From: a bacterium BRH_c32
GTDB taxonomy: Bacteria; Bacteroidota; Ignavibacteria; Ignavibacteriales; Melioribacteraceae
NCBI GenBank assembly: GCA_001516025.1
Contig: LOEU01000014.1
Coordinates: forward strand, 62,001-126,000
DNA: 64,000 bases
Reading direction: 5' to 3'
In this document: positions 47,359 through 57,031 of the stretch, piece after piece
Layout of the letters: each line of letters starts with the position of its first letter
How positions within the stretch are numbered: the first letter of the stretch is position 1
Position numbers and translations under genes: made by a program
Notes under the pieces: generated by a model
Told to the model about the DNA's origin: nothing
Database searches by the model: none
The model's input: only the letters and a program-made list of their open reading frames with translations

Positions 47359-48315
47359 TTACTTAAAGGATTTGTCGTTTACAAAGGAATTAATAAATGT
47401 GCCCCAAGTAAGATTATTCTTACCCGGTTTATGCTCTTTGGCTTTTCTAATTGCCATCTTTGCAGCTGCATTTACTACCCAATTAAAATTCTCTTCACCC
47501 ACCGAATATATATCGGCATCAGGTGCAGGATTGCAGAAATCGATTGCGTAAGGAACACCATCTTTAATGGCAAATTCAACTGTATTAAAATCATACCCTA
47601 AAGCGGTATTGAGCTTCAATACATATTCTTCTATTAGGTTATACATTTTCTTTTCAATCGGCTTTGGATTCTGAACATAGCGAAGATGATGCGGCTGTTT
47701 TGGGTCATAAGCCATGATCCTTACATCTCTTCCATCAATGCAATAACATCTATAATAATCTGTAAAATCGATCTCCTCTTGAAGCATCATAACTAATGTA
47801 CCGGTTTCTCCATACGCAGTAAAAAACTCATCTTCATTATGAAGTTTATAAACATTTTTCCATCCTCCGCCTGCATAAGGTTTGAAAAATGCCGGGAATC
47901 CGATATATTTAAATATCCCTTCCCAATCCAATGGATATTCTAAGTTTCTCATCGATTTTTCATTCGTATCTGTTGGATGATTCTTAGAAGGAAGAAGAAC
48001 GGTCTTCGGTACAGGAACACCAATTTTTACAGCAAGTGCATTATTAAAAAACTTTTCATCCGCACTCCACCAAAATGGATTATTTATTACTGCTGTCCCT
48101 GATATTGCTGCATTTTTTAAGACTGCTCTATAAAATGGAATATCCTGCGATATACGATCAACGATTACATCGTAAGCTAGTGGTTCACCTTGAATTATTT
48201 TATTAAGTTGAACAAATTCTGCGCTAATCCCCGCTTCATTCATAGAATTAATTTTTTCTACAAATGCTGGAGGGAATGTATTTTCTTGCCCGAATAAAAT
48301 ACCGATCTTTTTCAT
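47359..48315 (-). CDS. ATP-grasp ligase (D-Ala-D-Ala ligase/RimK-like fold)
   Basis: Two starts are possible: GTG at 48321 and ATG at 48315. AGGTG four bases before the ATG supports 48315, with this SD overlapping the esterase stop. The ~318-residue protein has FPAFFKPYAGGGWKNVYKL (ATP-binding lysine and glycine loop, about 145-165), VMMLQEEIDFTDYYRCYCID and the metal-binding end FNTVEFAIKDGVPYAIDFCN. These identify an ATP-grasp carboxylate-amine/thiol ligase. Substrate unknown. It is the second gene of the operon, followed after 8 bp by the YbdK-type ligase. Confidence 0.82.
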   Translation of the reverse strand: MKKIGILFGQENTFPPAFVEKINSMNEAGISAEFVQLNKIIQGEPLAYDVIVDRISQDIPFYRAVLKNAAISGTAVINNPFWWSADEKFFNNALAVKIGVPVPKTVLLPSKNHPTDTNEKSMRNLEYPLDWEGIFKYIGFPAFFKPYAGGGWKNVYKLHNEDEFFTAYGETGTLVMMLQEEIDFTDYYRCYCIDGRDVRIMAYDPKQPHHLRYVQNPKPIEKKMYNLIEEYVLKLNTALGYDFNTVEFAIKDGVPYAIDFCNPAPDADIYSVGEENFNWVVNAAAKMAIRKAKEHKPGKNNLTWGTFINSFVNDKSFK

Positions 48316-48321
48316 ATTCAC

Positions 48322-49044
48322 CTATAATTTAATTTGGGATAAATAGGACGGAAACATTTCTTTCCACCAATTCCAATCATGCCCCGTCTGTGGTCTAATA
48401 TCTAACCAGTGTGGAATTCCTTTTTCTCCTAAAATAGAAGCTATTCTCTTGTTTTCACCTAAACAGATATCCCATTCGCCTGTACCTAACGCGATACCCA
48501 TATTCTTTATCTGATTTAAATACCATGGGTCGTACATATTCTGCATGTAATCAGGCGGATTATTGAAATAACTGTTTTCATCATAATAACCCATTATAAA
48601 CTGCTTTATATCGAATGCTCCTCCCATACTGAAAAGGTAACCTACTTTATCAGGATGACGAAAAGCAATATTCAAAGCGTGATATCCGCCGAAACTGCAA
48701 CCTGCTACTGCCACTTTTGGAAATCCGGTTTCATATTTCGCAAATTCTATTACGTCATTCAATATACATTTTTCATAAGCTATATGTGTCTTTACTCTAT
48801 CGGCAGGATGTATATTATAATTATACCAACTTTCTGAATCTAGGCTATCGGGACAGTAAACCTTGATTTTACCTTCATTAATTAAATGAGAAACAGAATC
48901 TATCAATCCGAAATCTTTATTCTCAAAAAATCTTCCCTTGGATGTGGGGAATAAAACTACCGGATATCCTGAATCTCCAAATACTAACATTTCAAAATCT
49001 CTACTCAAGTATTGAGTGTACCACTTGTGATAAAACTCTTTCAT
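48322..49044 (-). CDS. Alpha/beta-hydrolase esterase of the amidoligase operon
   Basis: The 240-residue protein has the nucleophile elbow VAGCSFGGYHALNIA (about residue 112), a catalytic Asp in GTGEWDICLGEN and His in PQTGHDWNWWKEMFP, the order expected of esterase-D-like alpha/beta hydrolases. There is no signal peptide, so it is cytosolic. As first gene of a four-gene operon with two ATP-grasp ligases and a GCS2 ligase, it may release or trim the product, or belong to a substrate-activation step; this is inference. The downstream gene starts within 7 bp of its stop. Confidence 0.82.
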   Translation of the reverse strand: MKEFYHKWYTQYLSRDFEMLVFGDSGYPVVLFPTSKGRFFENKDFGLIDSVSHLINEGKIKVYCPDSLDSESWYNYNIHPADRVKTHIAYEKCILNDVIEFAKYETGFPKVAVAGCSFGGYHALNIAFRHPDKVGYLFSMGGAFDIKQFIMGYYDENSYFNNPPDYMQNMYDPWYLNQIKNMGIALGTGEWDICLGENKRIASILGEKGIPHWLDIRPQTGHDWNWWKEMFPSYLSQIKL

Positions 49045-49130
49045 TTTGGTTTATAGGGGAAAAGTTTAAAGTAATAATTGATTTAGGAATTTAATATAAC
49101 TAAGAGATAGGATATATGCACTAAAGAAAT

Positions 49131-49161
49131 AAAAAAGGCAGGTTTTGAGCCTGCCTTTTTT
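49131..49161. terminator. Bidirectional intrinsic terminator after the DHOD-like gene
   Basis: AAAAAAGGCAGG and CCTGCCTTTTTT form a 12-bp perfect stem around a 7-nt loop. It lies 7 bp past the stop of the DHOD-like gene on the minus strand and separates it from the esterase operon. Confidence 0.9.
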
Positions 49162-49167
49162 GAATTA

Positions 49168-50166
49168 TTATGAAAGAATTTTATAGCTTTGGAGAGTCTT
49201 CATATAGTTTGCACGTTCAAATGCAGCCGGTTCTGCTACTGATTTTTGACTCATGCTCCCTTTCATCAAATCGATCGAATTATATTCATTTTCTCTCATC
49301 CAATCTTCTAATCCTTTCAATATATCGGTAATTCTCGTAATTCCATTTTTCAATAATTCAGAACATACCATTGCAATATCACCACCGGCCATCATCACTT
49401 TTATTACATCTTCGTGAGAATGAATTCCGCTTGTTGCGGCTAAACTGCATTTTACGTTATTATATAAAATTGCAATCCATCTTAAGGGTAGTCTCATTTC
49501 CCAATTTGAACTTAAAACTAAATTAGGTACTACTTCTAATTTTTCTAAATCAAAATCAGGTTGATAAAAACGGTTAAATAACACTAATGAATCTGCACCT
49601 GCATTATCTAATCTTCTTGCAATATTAGACATTGATGTAAAGAATGGACTAAGCTTAACTGCAATGGGAATCTTTACATTGCTTTTTACTGCTTGAAGTG
49701 TATCAACATACATATTCTCAATTTCCGAACCGGTTATGTTCGGATTTGTTGCTATGTAGTACAAGTTTAGTTCTAATGCATCGGCTCCGGCATCTTCAAT
49801 GCTCTTGGCATATTTTACCCAACCGCCATTACTAACCCCATTTATACTTCCGATAATTGGAATTTTTACTGATTTTTTTAGGTCAGCTATATGATCCAAA
49901 TATTGATATGGCGTTAAATGAAACTGTTCCGGTTCCGGAAAATAACTTGTTGCTTCTGCATAACTTTCTGAACCATAAGAAAGATAATGATCTAATTCAC
50001 CGGATTCATGAGTTATCTGTTCTTCAAATAATGAATAAACTACTACTGCAGCCGCACCGGCATCTTCCATTGCTTTTACAGAATCTACACTCTGTGAAAG
50101 AGGCGATGCTGATGGAACTATCGGATTTTTTAACTGCAATCCCATATATTTTGTTGTTAAATCCAT
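49168..50166 (-). CDS. Dihydroorotate dehydrogenase-like flavoprotein linked to PFOR
   Basis: The 332-residue protein is a TIM-barrel of the DHOD/PreA type: [80 protein letters not shown] and [21 protein letters not shown] (FMN phosphate site). The active-site base of true DHODs (NxSCPN or NxSSPN) is replaced by NLYYIAT, so orotate synthesis is unlikely. It lies 34 bp after nifJ in the same operon. The pairing suggests a ferredoxin- or PFOR-linked redox role that is not characterised. Confidence 0.85.
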   Translation of the reverse strand: MDLTTKYMGLQLKNPIVPSASPLSQSVDSVKAMEDAGAAAVVVYSLFEEQITHESGELDHYLSYGSESYAEATSYFPEPEQFHLTPYQYLDHIADLKKSVKIPIIGSINGVSNGGWVKYAKSIEDAGADALELNLYYIATNPNITGSEIENMYVDTLQAVKSNVKIPIAVKLSPFFTSMSNIARRLDNAGADSLVLFNRFYQPDFDLEKLEVVPNLVLSSNWEMRLPLRWIAILYNNVKCSLAATSGIHSHEDVIKVMMAGGDIAMVCSELLKNGITRITDILKGLEDWMRENEYNSIDLMKGSMSQKSVAEPAAFERANYMKTLQSYKILS

Positions 50167-50200
50167 TTTATCTCCAATTTTTCAATTAAACTTATCTTAA

Positions 50201-53200
50201 TTAGTTTGTTGTTTCTTCTTTTTTATCACTAAAATCAAATGATGCCATCTGCTCATATAATTTCCATCTCTTTAATACATCTTCTTGAGCTAATTTTAAT
50301 AATACTTTAGCTTCTTCAGGATGAGATTTTGTTAGCATCTTATATCTCGTTTCAGTATAAATGTAATCTTGAAGTCTAATTTTTGGTTCTTTCGAATCAA
50401 GTTTTAATGGATTCTTTCCTTCTAATAAATTATTAGGATTGTATCTGAATAAAGGCCAGTGACCGCTTTCAACTGCTAATTTTTGCTGATCTAATCCCTT
50501 AGCCATATTAATACCATGTGCAATACAGTGGCTATAAGCAATAATTAGTGATGGTCCGTCATAAGCTTCAGCTTCTAAAAATGCTTTTATTGTATGAGCA
50601 TCATTTGCGCCCATCGCCACTTTTGCAACATAAACATTCCCATAAATCATAGCCATCATACCTAAATCTTTCTTCCCGGTGGTTTTACCTGCTGCGGCAA
50701 ATTTAGCCACTGCACCAAAACTTGTGGATTTAGACATTTGTCCGCCTGTATTTGAATATACTTCTGTATCTAATACAAGAATATTAACATTCTTTCCTGA
50801 TGCCATTACGTGATCTAATCCACCATATCCAATATCATAAGCCCAACCGTCACCACCTATAATCCATACAGATTTCTTAACTAAATAATCCGCTAATTCT
50901 AGTAATTTCTCGGCATCCGGTGTCTTTAATGAACCTATTTTCTCTTTTAATTCTGTTACTCTTTCTCTTTGTTCATATATTCCGACTTCATTTGTTTGGT
51001 CAGCATTTAATAATGAATCAACTAATGCTCCACCTATATCATTCTTAAGAGTAACTAATAATTCTTTAGCAAATTCAGTTTGTTTATCGATCGAAAGTCT
51101 CATACCCATACCAAATTCAGCATTATCTTCAAATAAAGAATTTGACCAAGCCGGTCCTCTTCCTTCTTTATTCATTGACCATGGAGTAGTTGGTAAGTTA
51201 CCGCCATAAATTGATGAACATCCGGTAGCATTCGCTACAATTGTTCTATCACCAAATAATTGAGATACTAATTTTACGTAAGGTGTTTCTCCACAACCTG
51301 AACAAGCACCTGAATACTCAAATAATGGTTCTAATAATTGGCTACCTTTGACGGTCGTTAAGTTAGCTTTGGTTCTATCAAATTCAGGTAAATTCAAGAA
51401 GAAATCATAATTTGCTCTTTCTTGTTCTCTTAATGGAATTTGTGGAGCCATATTTAATGCTTTTAGTCTTACTTCTTTCTTATTCTTTGCAGGACATACT
51501 TCAAAGCATAATTCACATCCAGTACAATCTTCTGCTGCCACTTGAATTGTATAAACAGAATTTTCAGGGAATTCTCTTCCTTTTGCTTCCATCCATTTGA
51601 ACGTTGCAGGTGCATTTTCTAATTCTGATTTGCCATATACTTTTACTCTAATAGCTGCATGTGGACAAACTAAAGTACATTTATTACATTGAATACAAAT
51701 TTCAGAATCCCAAACAGGTATTTCTAAAGCGATATTTCTTTTTTCCCATTTAGTAGTTCCTGATTGGAATGTTCCATCAACAGGCATTTGGCTTACTGTT
51801 ACAAAATCTCCCTTTCCTTCCATCATCCTTGCAAGTACATCTTTTACGTAATCAGGAGCTTTATCTGAAACAATCGAAGGAATTTCTATTGTGCTTGTTG
51901 CGGTTGCAGGGATATTGATTTTGAATAGGTTAACCAAAGTTTGATCTACTGCTTCAAAATTCTTTCTTACAACTTCATCACCTTTTGCACCGTAAGTTTT
52001 CTTTATCGATTTCTTAATCTGCTCGATAGCTTCATCTTTTGGTAATACACCTGAGATAGCAAAGAAGCAAGTCTGCATGATTGTATTTACTCTTGCTCCC
52101 ATACCGGTATTAAGTGCTACGGTATTGCCATCGATAGCATAGAATTCTAATTTCTTATCGATAATCTGCTGTTGAGTTTTCTTAGGTAGCATTCCCCAAA
52201 CTTCATCCTGATGATAAGGACTATTTAATAAGAATGTACCGCCATCAACAATATTTTCTAATACATCGAATTTCTCTAATAGATTAAACTGATGACATCC
52301 TACAAATTGTGCTTTCTGGATTAAGTATGTTGAACGAATTGGTTTCTTGCCGAATCTTAAGTGAGATACAGTTGTAGAACCTGATTTTTTGGAGTCATAA
52401 ACAAAATAACCTTGTGCAAAGTTTTCTGTTTCTTCGCCGATAATTTTGATTGAATTCTTATTCGCACCGACAGTTCCATCAGCACCAAGTCCATAGAATA
52501 AACATCTTTTAACGTCCCCTGTTTCCGTAGTAAAATCAAGATCAAAATCTAAACTTGTGAATGTAACGTCATCATATATACCAATAGTAAAATGATTTTT
52601 TGGTTTATCTTGATTTAGATTATCAAAAACAGCTTTTACCATTGAAGGAGTAAATTCTTTGGAAGAAAGACCATATCTTCCTCCAATAACTTTTGGCATT
52701 TTTTCGAATTGTGTTTCTCCGTTTGCAAATGCTTCTGAAATGGATGTTACAATATCCATATATAATGGTTCGCCGAGTGAACCCGGTTCTTTTGTTCTAT
52801 CTAATACTGCTATTTTTTCAACTGATTTTGGAAGTGCTTTTAATAAGTGCTTCGTAGAAAATGGTCTGAAAAGTCTAACCTTAACAATAGCAACTTTTTC
52901 GCCTAATTTTTCTGTTAAATAATCTACTGCTTCTTCAGCAGCTTCTGCACCTGAACCCATCAATACAACTACTCTTGTGGCATCCGGGGCACCATAATAA
53001 TCGAATAAATTATATTTTCTACCTGTTACTTCGGCAAATTTATCCATTGCATTCTGAACGATATCAGGACAAGCATCATAGAATTTATTTACAGTTTCTC
53101 TGCCTTGGAAATAAACATCAGGATTCTGAGCAGTACCACGTATAAATGGACGATCAGGAGTTAATGCTCTTGCTCTGAAATTCTTTACTGATTCTTCATC

Positions 53201-53785
53201 TATCATTGCACGAATATCTGCATCTGTCAATTCTTCAATTTTCATTACTTCATGCGATGTTCTGAAACCATCAAAGAAGTGAACGAATGGAATTCTTGAT
53301 TCTAATGAAGCTTTATGAGCAATCATTGCCGTATCCATTACTTCTTGAACTGAATTGGAACAAAGAAGTCCAAATCCCGTCTGACGAGTGGACATAACAT
53401 CACTATGATCACCAAAAATCGATAAACCTTGGGCTGCTAATGAACGAGCTGTTACATGAAAAACCGCAGGTGTTAATTCACCGGCAATTTTATACATGTT
53501 TGGAATCATTAATAGCAAACCTTGTGAAGCTGTGAATGTAGTTGTTAGAGCACCGCTCTGTAATGAGCCGTGAACCGCACCTGCTGCTCCACCTTCACTC
53601 TGCATTTCGGTTACCGATGGAACTGTACCCCAAATGTTTTTTGTATTACCGGCCGACCATGCGTCCGAAAGTTCTCCCATCGGTGATGATGGCGTAATTG
53701 GATATATAGCTACTACTTCACTCACCCGATAAGCAACGTGTGCAGCGGCTTCATTTCCGTCAATGGTTATTTTTCTTCTTTCCAT
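50201..53785 (-). CDS. nifJ: Pyruvate:ferredoxin (flavodoxin) oxidoreductase
   Basis: The 1194-residue single-chain PFOR has all domains: the N-terminal pyrimidine-binding half (VAYRVSEVVAIYPITPSSPM), the gamma domain, two 4Fe-4S motifs (CIQCNKCTLVCPHAAI and CTGCELCFEVCPAK, about residues 690-760), the proximal cluster start ACSGCGETPYVKL and the TPP-binding region GGDGWAYDIGYGGLDHV. It converts pyruvate and CoA to acetyl-CoA, CO2 and reduced ferredoxin, typical of anaerobic metabolism. TPP is its cofactor, which the thiamine operon in this window helps to supply. AAGGATG upstream supports the start. Confidence 0.97.
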   Translation of the reverse strand: MERRKITIDGNEAAAHVAYRVSEVVAIYPITPSSPMGELSDAWSAGNTKNIWGTVPSVTEMQSEGGAAGAVHGSLQSGALTTTFTASQGLLLMIPNMYKIAGELTPAVFHVTARSLAAQGLSIFGDHSDVMSTRQTGFGLLCSNSVQEVMDTAMIAHKASLESRIPFVHFFDGFRTSHEVMKIEELTDADIRAMIDEESVKNFRARALTPDRPFIRGTAQNPDVYFQGRETVNKFYDACPDIVQNAMDKFAEVTGRKYNLFDYYGAPDATRVVVLMGSGAEAAEEAVDYLTEKLGEKVAIVKVRLFRPFSTKHLLKALPKSVEKIAVLDRTKEPGSLGEPLYMDIVTSISEAFANGETQFEKMPKVIGGRYGLSSKEFTPSMVKAVFDNLNQDKPKNHFTIGIYDDVTFTSLDFDLDFTTETGDVKRCLFYGLGADGTVGANKNSIKIIGEETENFAQGYFVYDSKKSGSTTVSHLRFGKKPIRSTYLIQKAQFVGCHQFNLLEKFDVLENIVDGGTFLLNSPYHQDEVWGMLPKKTQQQIIDKKLEFYAIDGNTVALNTGMGARVNTIMQTCFFAISGVLPKDEAIEQIKKSIKKTYGAKGDEVVRKNFEAVDQTLVNLFKINIPATATSTIEIPSIVSDKAPDYVKDVLARMMEGKGDFVTVSQMPVDGTFQSGTTKWEKRNIALEIPVWDSEICIQCNKCTLVCPHAAIRVKVYGKSELENAPATFKWMEAKGREFPENSVYTIQVAAEDCTGCELCFEVCPAKNKKEVRLKALNMAPQIPLREQERANYDFFLNLPEFDRTKANLTTVKGSQLLEPLFEYSGACSGCGETPYVKLVSQLFGDRTIVANATGCSSIYGGNLPTTPWSMNKEGRGPAWSNSLFEDNAEFGMGMRLSIDKQTEFAKELLVTLKNDIGGALVDSLLNADQTNEVGIYEQRERVTELKEKIGSLKTPDAEKLLELADYLVKKSVWIIGGDGWAYDIGYGGLDHVMASGKNVNILVLDTEVYSNTGGQMSKSTSFGAVAKFAAAGKTTGKKDLGMMAMIYGNVYVAKVAMGANDAHTIKAFLEAEAYDGPSLIIAYSHCIAHGINMAKGLDQQKLAVESGHWPLFRYNPNNLLEGKNPLKLDSKEPKIRLQDYIYTETRYKMLTKSHPEEAKVLLKLAQEDVLKRWKLYEQMASFDFSDKKEETTN

Positions 53786-54028
53786 TAAACATCCTTAGAT
53801 TTATTAAAAATTATTATTTTATACAATATTCACTACTCTTCGCTCAATAACCTTGCCACTTTTCATTTTCCCTTTCCCCCCTTTTTTGAGCCATTTTGAG
53901 GTTTTAGACAGGATAATAGCATCTCTTATCTATTGGTCATTAGAAAATAAAGTTCTTTTATCTTATTTATAAGAATTGTTTTTTCGACCCCTAAAATAAG
54001 AATAAATCCTGATAAAATAAAGATATCC
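53786..54028. other. Intergenic region between nifJ and dinB (243 bp)
   Basis: The largest gene-free gap from 49 to 60 kb. I see the nifJ promoter candidate (see separate entry), a C-rich/pyrimidine stretch around 53880 and no coding sequence. A short ATATCC/GGATAT inverted repeat (54023-54039) overlaps the dinB stop and may act as a weak terminator. Confidence 0.5.
53818..53847 (-). promoter_or_regulatory. Candidate promoter of nifJ
   Basis: On the minus strand TTGAGC (plus 53842-53847) is 18 bp from TATAAA (plus 53818-53823), about 32 bp before the nifJ ATG. Confidence 0.5.
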
Positions 54029-55192
54029 TTATCGGATATTTTTACTTTCGTTTCCCCCCACCACAATCACTTCAAATCCGTACTTATCTCTTATCTTTTG
54101 AACTGCTTTTAGCATTTTTTTGCGCGAAATTCGTGAATCTTCAAATAAAAATTCCTGCTCTACCGCTTCGCTGAAATTTGTAGTGTGAACACCTATTAAT
54201 CTTATTCCCACCCGCCTATTGTAATTATTACGAAATAACTTCACTACATTCTCGTAAATTATTTTATCATCATCGGTTGCGGTGATTGTCTTATCCCTTA
54301 TTATAGTACCAAAATCGGAATACCTTAGCTTAATCCCCACTGTGGAAGTCTGCCAATTTTTGTTCCTTATACTTTGCCCCACTTTAGAAACTAAATTGAA
54401 TAGGACCATTTCCAATTCATTCTTATCGACAACATCAATTTCAAAAGTTGTTTCTTTTGAAATGCTTTTTCTTTTATGCGAAAGAGTTAATAATTCGCTC
54501 CCTTCACCATTTGCCCTATTCCAAAGCGAAATACCATACTTGCCGAATAAGAGAGAAAAATAATCTTGAGGAGTGTTTTGTATATCGGAAATAATATAAA
54601 AGCCTTTTGAATTGAGAGTCCTCTCTGTTACTTTGCCCACTCCCGGAATGACCGAAATAGGCATCGGAGCAAGGAACTCTTTCTCGTATCCGGGTATTAT
54701 ATACGTAATTCCTTTCGGTTTCATACAATCCGAACCAATCTTCGCAACATTTTTATTGCTTCCAATCCCTATCGAACATGGAAGCGAAAGCTTATCCCAA
54801 ATCTCTCTCTGCAATTTGGAGGCAAACATAAAAAGAGAACCATAAATATATTCACAGCCCGTAAAATCCATAAAAAATTCATCTATCGATGTCTGTTCTA
54901 TCATTGGGGAATAATTTTCAAGTATCTTCTTTACATTCTTTGAAAAACGGGTATATTCTTTATGACTTCCATGTAGATATATCCCATGCGGACAGAGTTT
55001 AAACGCAGTTTTTATCGGCATTGCCGAATGGAGCCCATACTTTCTTGCTTCGTAAGAACATGCCGCCACTACACCTCTGCTATTCGGGTCTCCCCCCACA
55101 ATTACGGGCTTTCCCTCCAATGAAGGATCTAATACTCTTTCGACCGATACGAAGAAAGCATCTAAATCAAGATGAAAGATTGTTTTCATCAT
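54029..55192 (-). CDS. dinB: DNA polymerase IV (Y-family)
   Basis: The 387-residue translesion polymerase has the catalytic carboxylates in FHLDLDAFFVSVERV (about residue 7) and QTSIDEFFMDFTG (about 102), with CSYEARKYGLHSAMP between, and the HhH region VIPGVGKVTERTLNSKG. The C-terminal little-finger domain is present; QEFLFEDSR near the end could serve as a beta-clamp-binding motif. Tandem ATGs occur at 55192 and 55189; AGAAGG directly before them favours the second. It is divergent from the C-terminal polymerase half, with a shared LexA-type box between them. Confidence 0.94.
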   Translation of the reverse strand: MMKTIFHLDLDAFFVSVERVLDPSLEGKPVIVGGDPNSRGVVAACSYEARKYGLHSAMPIKTAFKLCPHGIYLHGSHKEYTRFSKNVKKILENYSPMIEQTSIDEFFMDFTGCEYIYGSLFMFASKLQREIWDKLSLPCSIGIGSNKNVAKIGSDCMKPKGITYIIPGYEKEFLAPMPISVIPGVGKVTERTLNSKGFYIISDIQNTPQDYFSLLFGKYGISLWNRANGEGSELLTLSHKRKSISKETTFEIDVVDKNELEMVLFNLVSKVGQSIRNKNWQTSTVGIKLRYSDFGTIIRDKTITATDDDKIIYENVVKLFRNNYNRRVGIRLIGVHTTNFSEAVEQEFLFEDSRISRKKMLKAVQKIRDKYGFEVIVVGGNESKNIR

Positions 55193-55273
55193 CCTTCTTT
55201 TATCTCGCTTAATCCCAAATATTGGGGATGTAAATAAGAATTAACTTGCATTTTCTTTTCTAAAAAGTTAATA

Positions 55274-55293
55274 TAGTGTACAAATGTTTACTA
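55274..55293. promoter_or_regulatory. Probable LexA operator between dinB and the dnaE2 C-terminal half
   Basis: TAGTGTACAAATGTTTACTA is an imperfect palindrome (TAGTnnAC-AAAT-GTnnACTA). Its core ACAAATGT is identical to the core of the palindrome over the lexA promoter. It overlaps possible -10 sequences for both directions (TATAGT on plus, TATATT on minus) and ends 7 bp before the first ATG of the polymerase half. Confidence 0.72.
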
Positions 55294-55300
55294 TCTAAAT

Positions 55301-56992
55301 ATGCTTAATTCTAAAGACAATATCAAACAAAAAGACTCGATAATCGATATGCAAAATTACCGACTTCCCGGTAATCCCGCTAATATAGTAAAATTGCATA
55401 CACATTTTAGGGGAAGCTTCGATAAAGTCGGCTTCGATATCTATGATTATGAACTCCTCTTTAATGACGAGGCTACGCGGCAATTAATGCGGCGAGGCGA
55501 TACTATCGGTTGCTTTTATATCGAATCACCCGGAATGCGCTCATTACTAAAACGGCTTAATTGCGATACATTCGAAATGCTTACCGCCGCAAGCTCGGTA
55601 ATCAGACCCGGAGTGGCAGAAAGCGGAATGATGCAGGAATTTATAGATCGGCATAAACAACCCTCAAAAAGGAAATATCTAATCCCCGAAATGGAGGAAT
55701 TTCTCGGAGAAACCTATGGAGTGATGATCTATCAAGAAGATGTGATTAAGGTGGTGCATCATGTAGTCGGTATGTCATTAGAAGAAGCCGATCTGCTTCG
55801 AAGGGCAATGAGCGGCAAAATGCGCTCCCATTCGGCAATGCAGCAGCTTATTAATCGTTTCTTCCAATGCTGCGATGCGCGCGGATATAGCCAAGAGATT
55901 GCTCAAGCACTATGGGATCAGATCGATTCATTCGCCGGATATGCTTTTTGCAAAGCTCATAGCGCATCCTTCGCTCTCCTTTCCTTTCAAGTCGCTTTCC
56001 TAAAGACCCACTACCCTGCCCATTTTATGGCAAATGTACTCAATAATGGGGGCGGGTATTATTCCCCCGAAGTTTATATAAACGAATCAAAAAGAATGGG
56101 GATCAAAATCCTTCTCCCTTCAATCAATGAAAGTCTTTGGGAATATAAAGCTGAGCGTAATAGTATCAGACTCGGCTTCCTCGCTATTAAAGGTTTTGAT
56201 AATTCCTTCGCATTGAAGATTATACGTGAACGAAATTCCAACGGTAAATTCGTTTCCTTAGCCGATTTTATAGTCCGCACGGGCATCGGTTATGAACATA
56301 CAAAAAAACTAATCGCATGCGGTGCCATGGATTGCTTCAAGGAAACTCGCCCCACTTTAATGCGCTTAATCGATATCTATTATCATAAAAGAAAAATTTT
56401 AGATAATAGTTATAACGATCTATTCATGAATGATAGTTTTCGGCTTGAAGAGGAGATAAAAACAAGTACTGAATACTCAATAGAAGAGATCTGCTCAATC
56501 GAATATGAAACTTTCGGATATATGGTTAGCCGCCATCCCCTTCATTTTTTCTATACTGCTGTATCTGCTCCCGATATAATAAAATCTGCCGATCTAAAAA
56601 ACTATAAAGGAAAAAGAATCAAAATGATCGGCTGGTATATGGCGTCTAAAAGAATAAAAACAAAGAAGGGAGAAATTATGAAATTTCTATCGCTCGAAGA
56701 TCTATCGGGCACTTTTGAAGCGATCTTTTTCCCAAAAATTTATAATATTTTCGCCGAGCAAACAATCTCTACCGGACCTTACCTGCTCGAGGGAAAAGCC
56801 GATTTAGAAAATGGGAATAATATAATTGTAGAAAAGCTGCGGCTACTTTCGAGCATGGATACTCTTTCGATTACACGCAAAGACAGCTCCGAGAATAACT
56901 ATTTCGGGGATGTGGAAAAAGTAGCTGAAGAAGAATTTGCGCTTGCTGCCAAGCTCGATAAAGAGAAGCTCAGACGCGCTTATGCGATCTAA
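55301..56992 (+). CDS. C-terminal half of DnaE2-like polymerase III alpha subunit (inverted fragment)
   Basis: The frame gives 563 residues. From about residue 55 it matches DnaE after the palm: NDEATRQLMRRGDTIGCFY, SPGMRSLLKRLNCDTFEML, IRPGVAESGMM, ETYGVMIYQEDVIKVVHHV, LRRAMSGKMRS, FAGYAFCKAHSASFALLSFQ, then HhH and an OB fold (KRIKMIGWYMASKRIKTKKG). The first ~22 residues are not DnaE-like. The palm and catalytic aspartates are missing; they are encoded by the convergent gene at 56989-58653, with stops overlapping by 4 bp. Neither ATG at 55301 nor 55349 has a ribosome-binding site. Alone it cannot polymerise. It seems richer in G+C than its neighbours. Confidence 0.85.
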   Translation: MLNSKDNIKQKDSIIDMQNYRLPGNPANIVKLHTHFRGSFDKVGFDIYDYELLFNDEATRQLMRRGDTIGCFYIESPGMRSLLKRLNCDTFEMLTAASSVIRPGVAESGMMQEFIDRHKQPSKRKYLIPEMEEFLGETYGVMIYQEDVIKVVHHVVGMSLEEADLLRRAMSGKMRSHSAMQQLINRFFQCCDARGYSQEIAQALWDQIDSFAGYAFCKAHSASFALLSFQVAFLKTHYPAHFMANVLNNGGGYYSPEVYINESKRMGIKILLPSINESLWEYKAERNSIRLGFLAIKGFDNSFALKIIRERNSNGKFVSLADFIVRTGIGYEHTKKLIACGAMDCFKETRPTLMRLIDIYYHKRKILDNSYNDLFMNDSFRLEEEIKTSTEYSIEEICSIEYETFGYMVSRHPLHFFYTAVSAPDIIKSADLKNYKGKRIKMIGWYMASKRIKTKKGEIMKFLSLEDLSGTFEAIFFPKIYNIFAEQTISTGPYLLEGKADLENGNNIIVEKLRLLSSMDTLSITRKDSSENNYFGDVEKVAEEEFALAAKLDKEKLRRAYAI

Positions 56993-57031
56993 TTCCCGTT
57001 AATATCAAAAACCTGCGAGTTTTTACCGGGA
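55366..57031. repeat. 9-bp inverted repeat bounding the inverted polymerase segment
   Basis: TCCCGGTAA at 55366-55374 in the C-terminal half and its reverse complement TTACCGGGA at 57023-57031 in the N-terminal half lie at the expected junction and read Pro-Gly in the same frame in both (LPGN and YPGK). Inverting the sequence between them would join the halves in frame into a polymerase of about 1085 residues. The left copy is also part of a hairpin (ATTACCG...CGGTAAT, 55356-55375). A 9-bp match could still be chance. Confidence 0.55.

Noticed and set aside
55212..55229. ATCCC...GGGAT inverted repeat in the dinB leader as a second operator
   Set aside because: It does not share the ACAAATGT core and lies downstream of the likely start site; a short leader hairpin at most.
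56989..57031. Split intein at the junction of the two polymerase halves, as in cyanobacterial DnaE
   Set aside because: Neither the end of the N-half (EEYPGKNSQVFDINGN) nor the start of the C-half carries intein splicing motifs, and the halves lie in opposite orientation at the same spot, which an inversion explains better.
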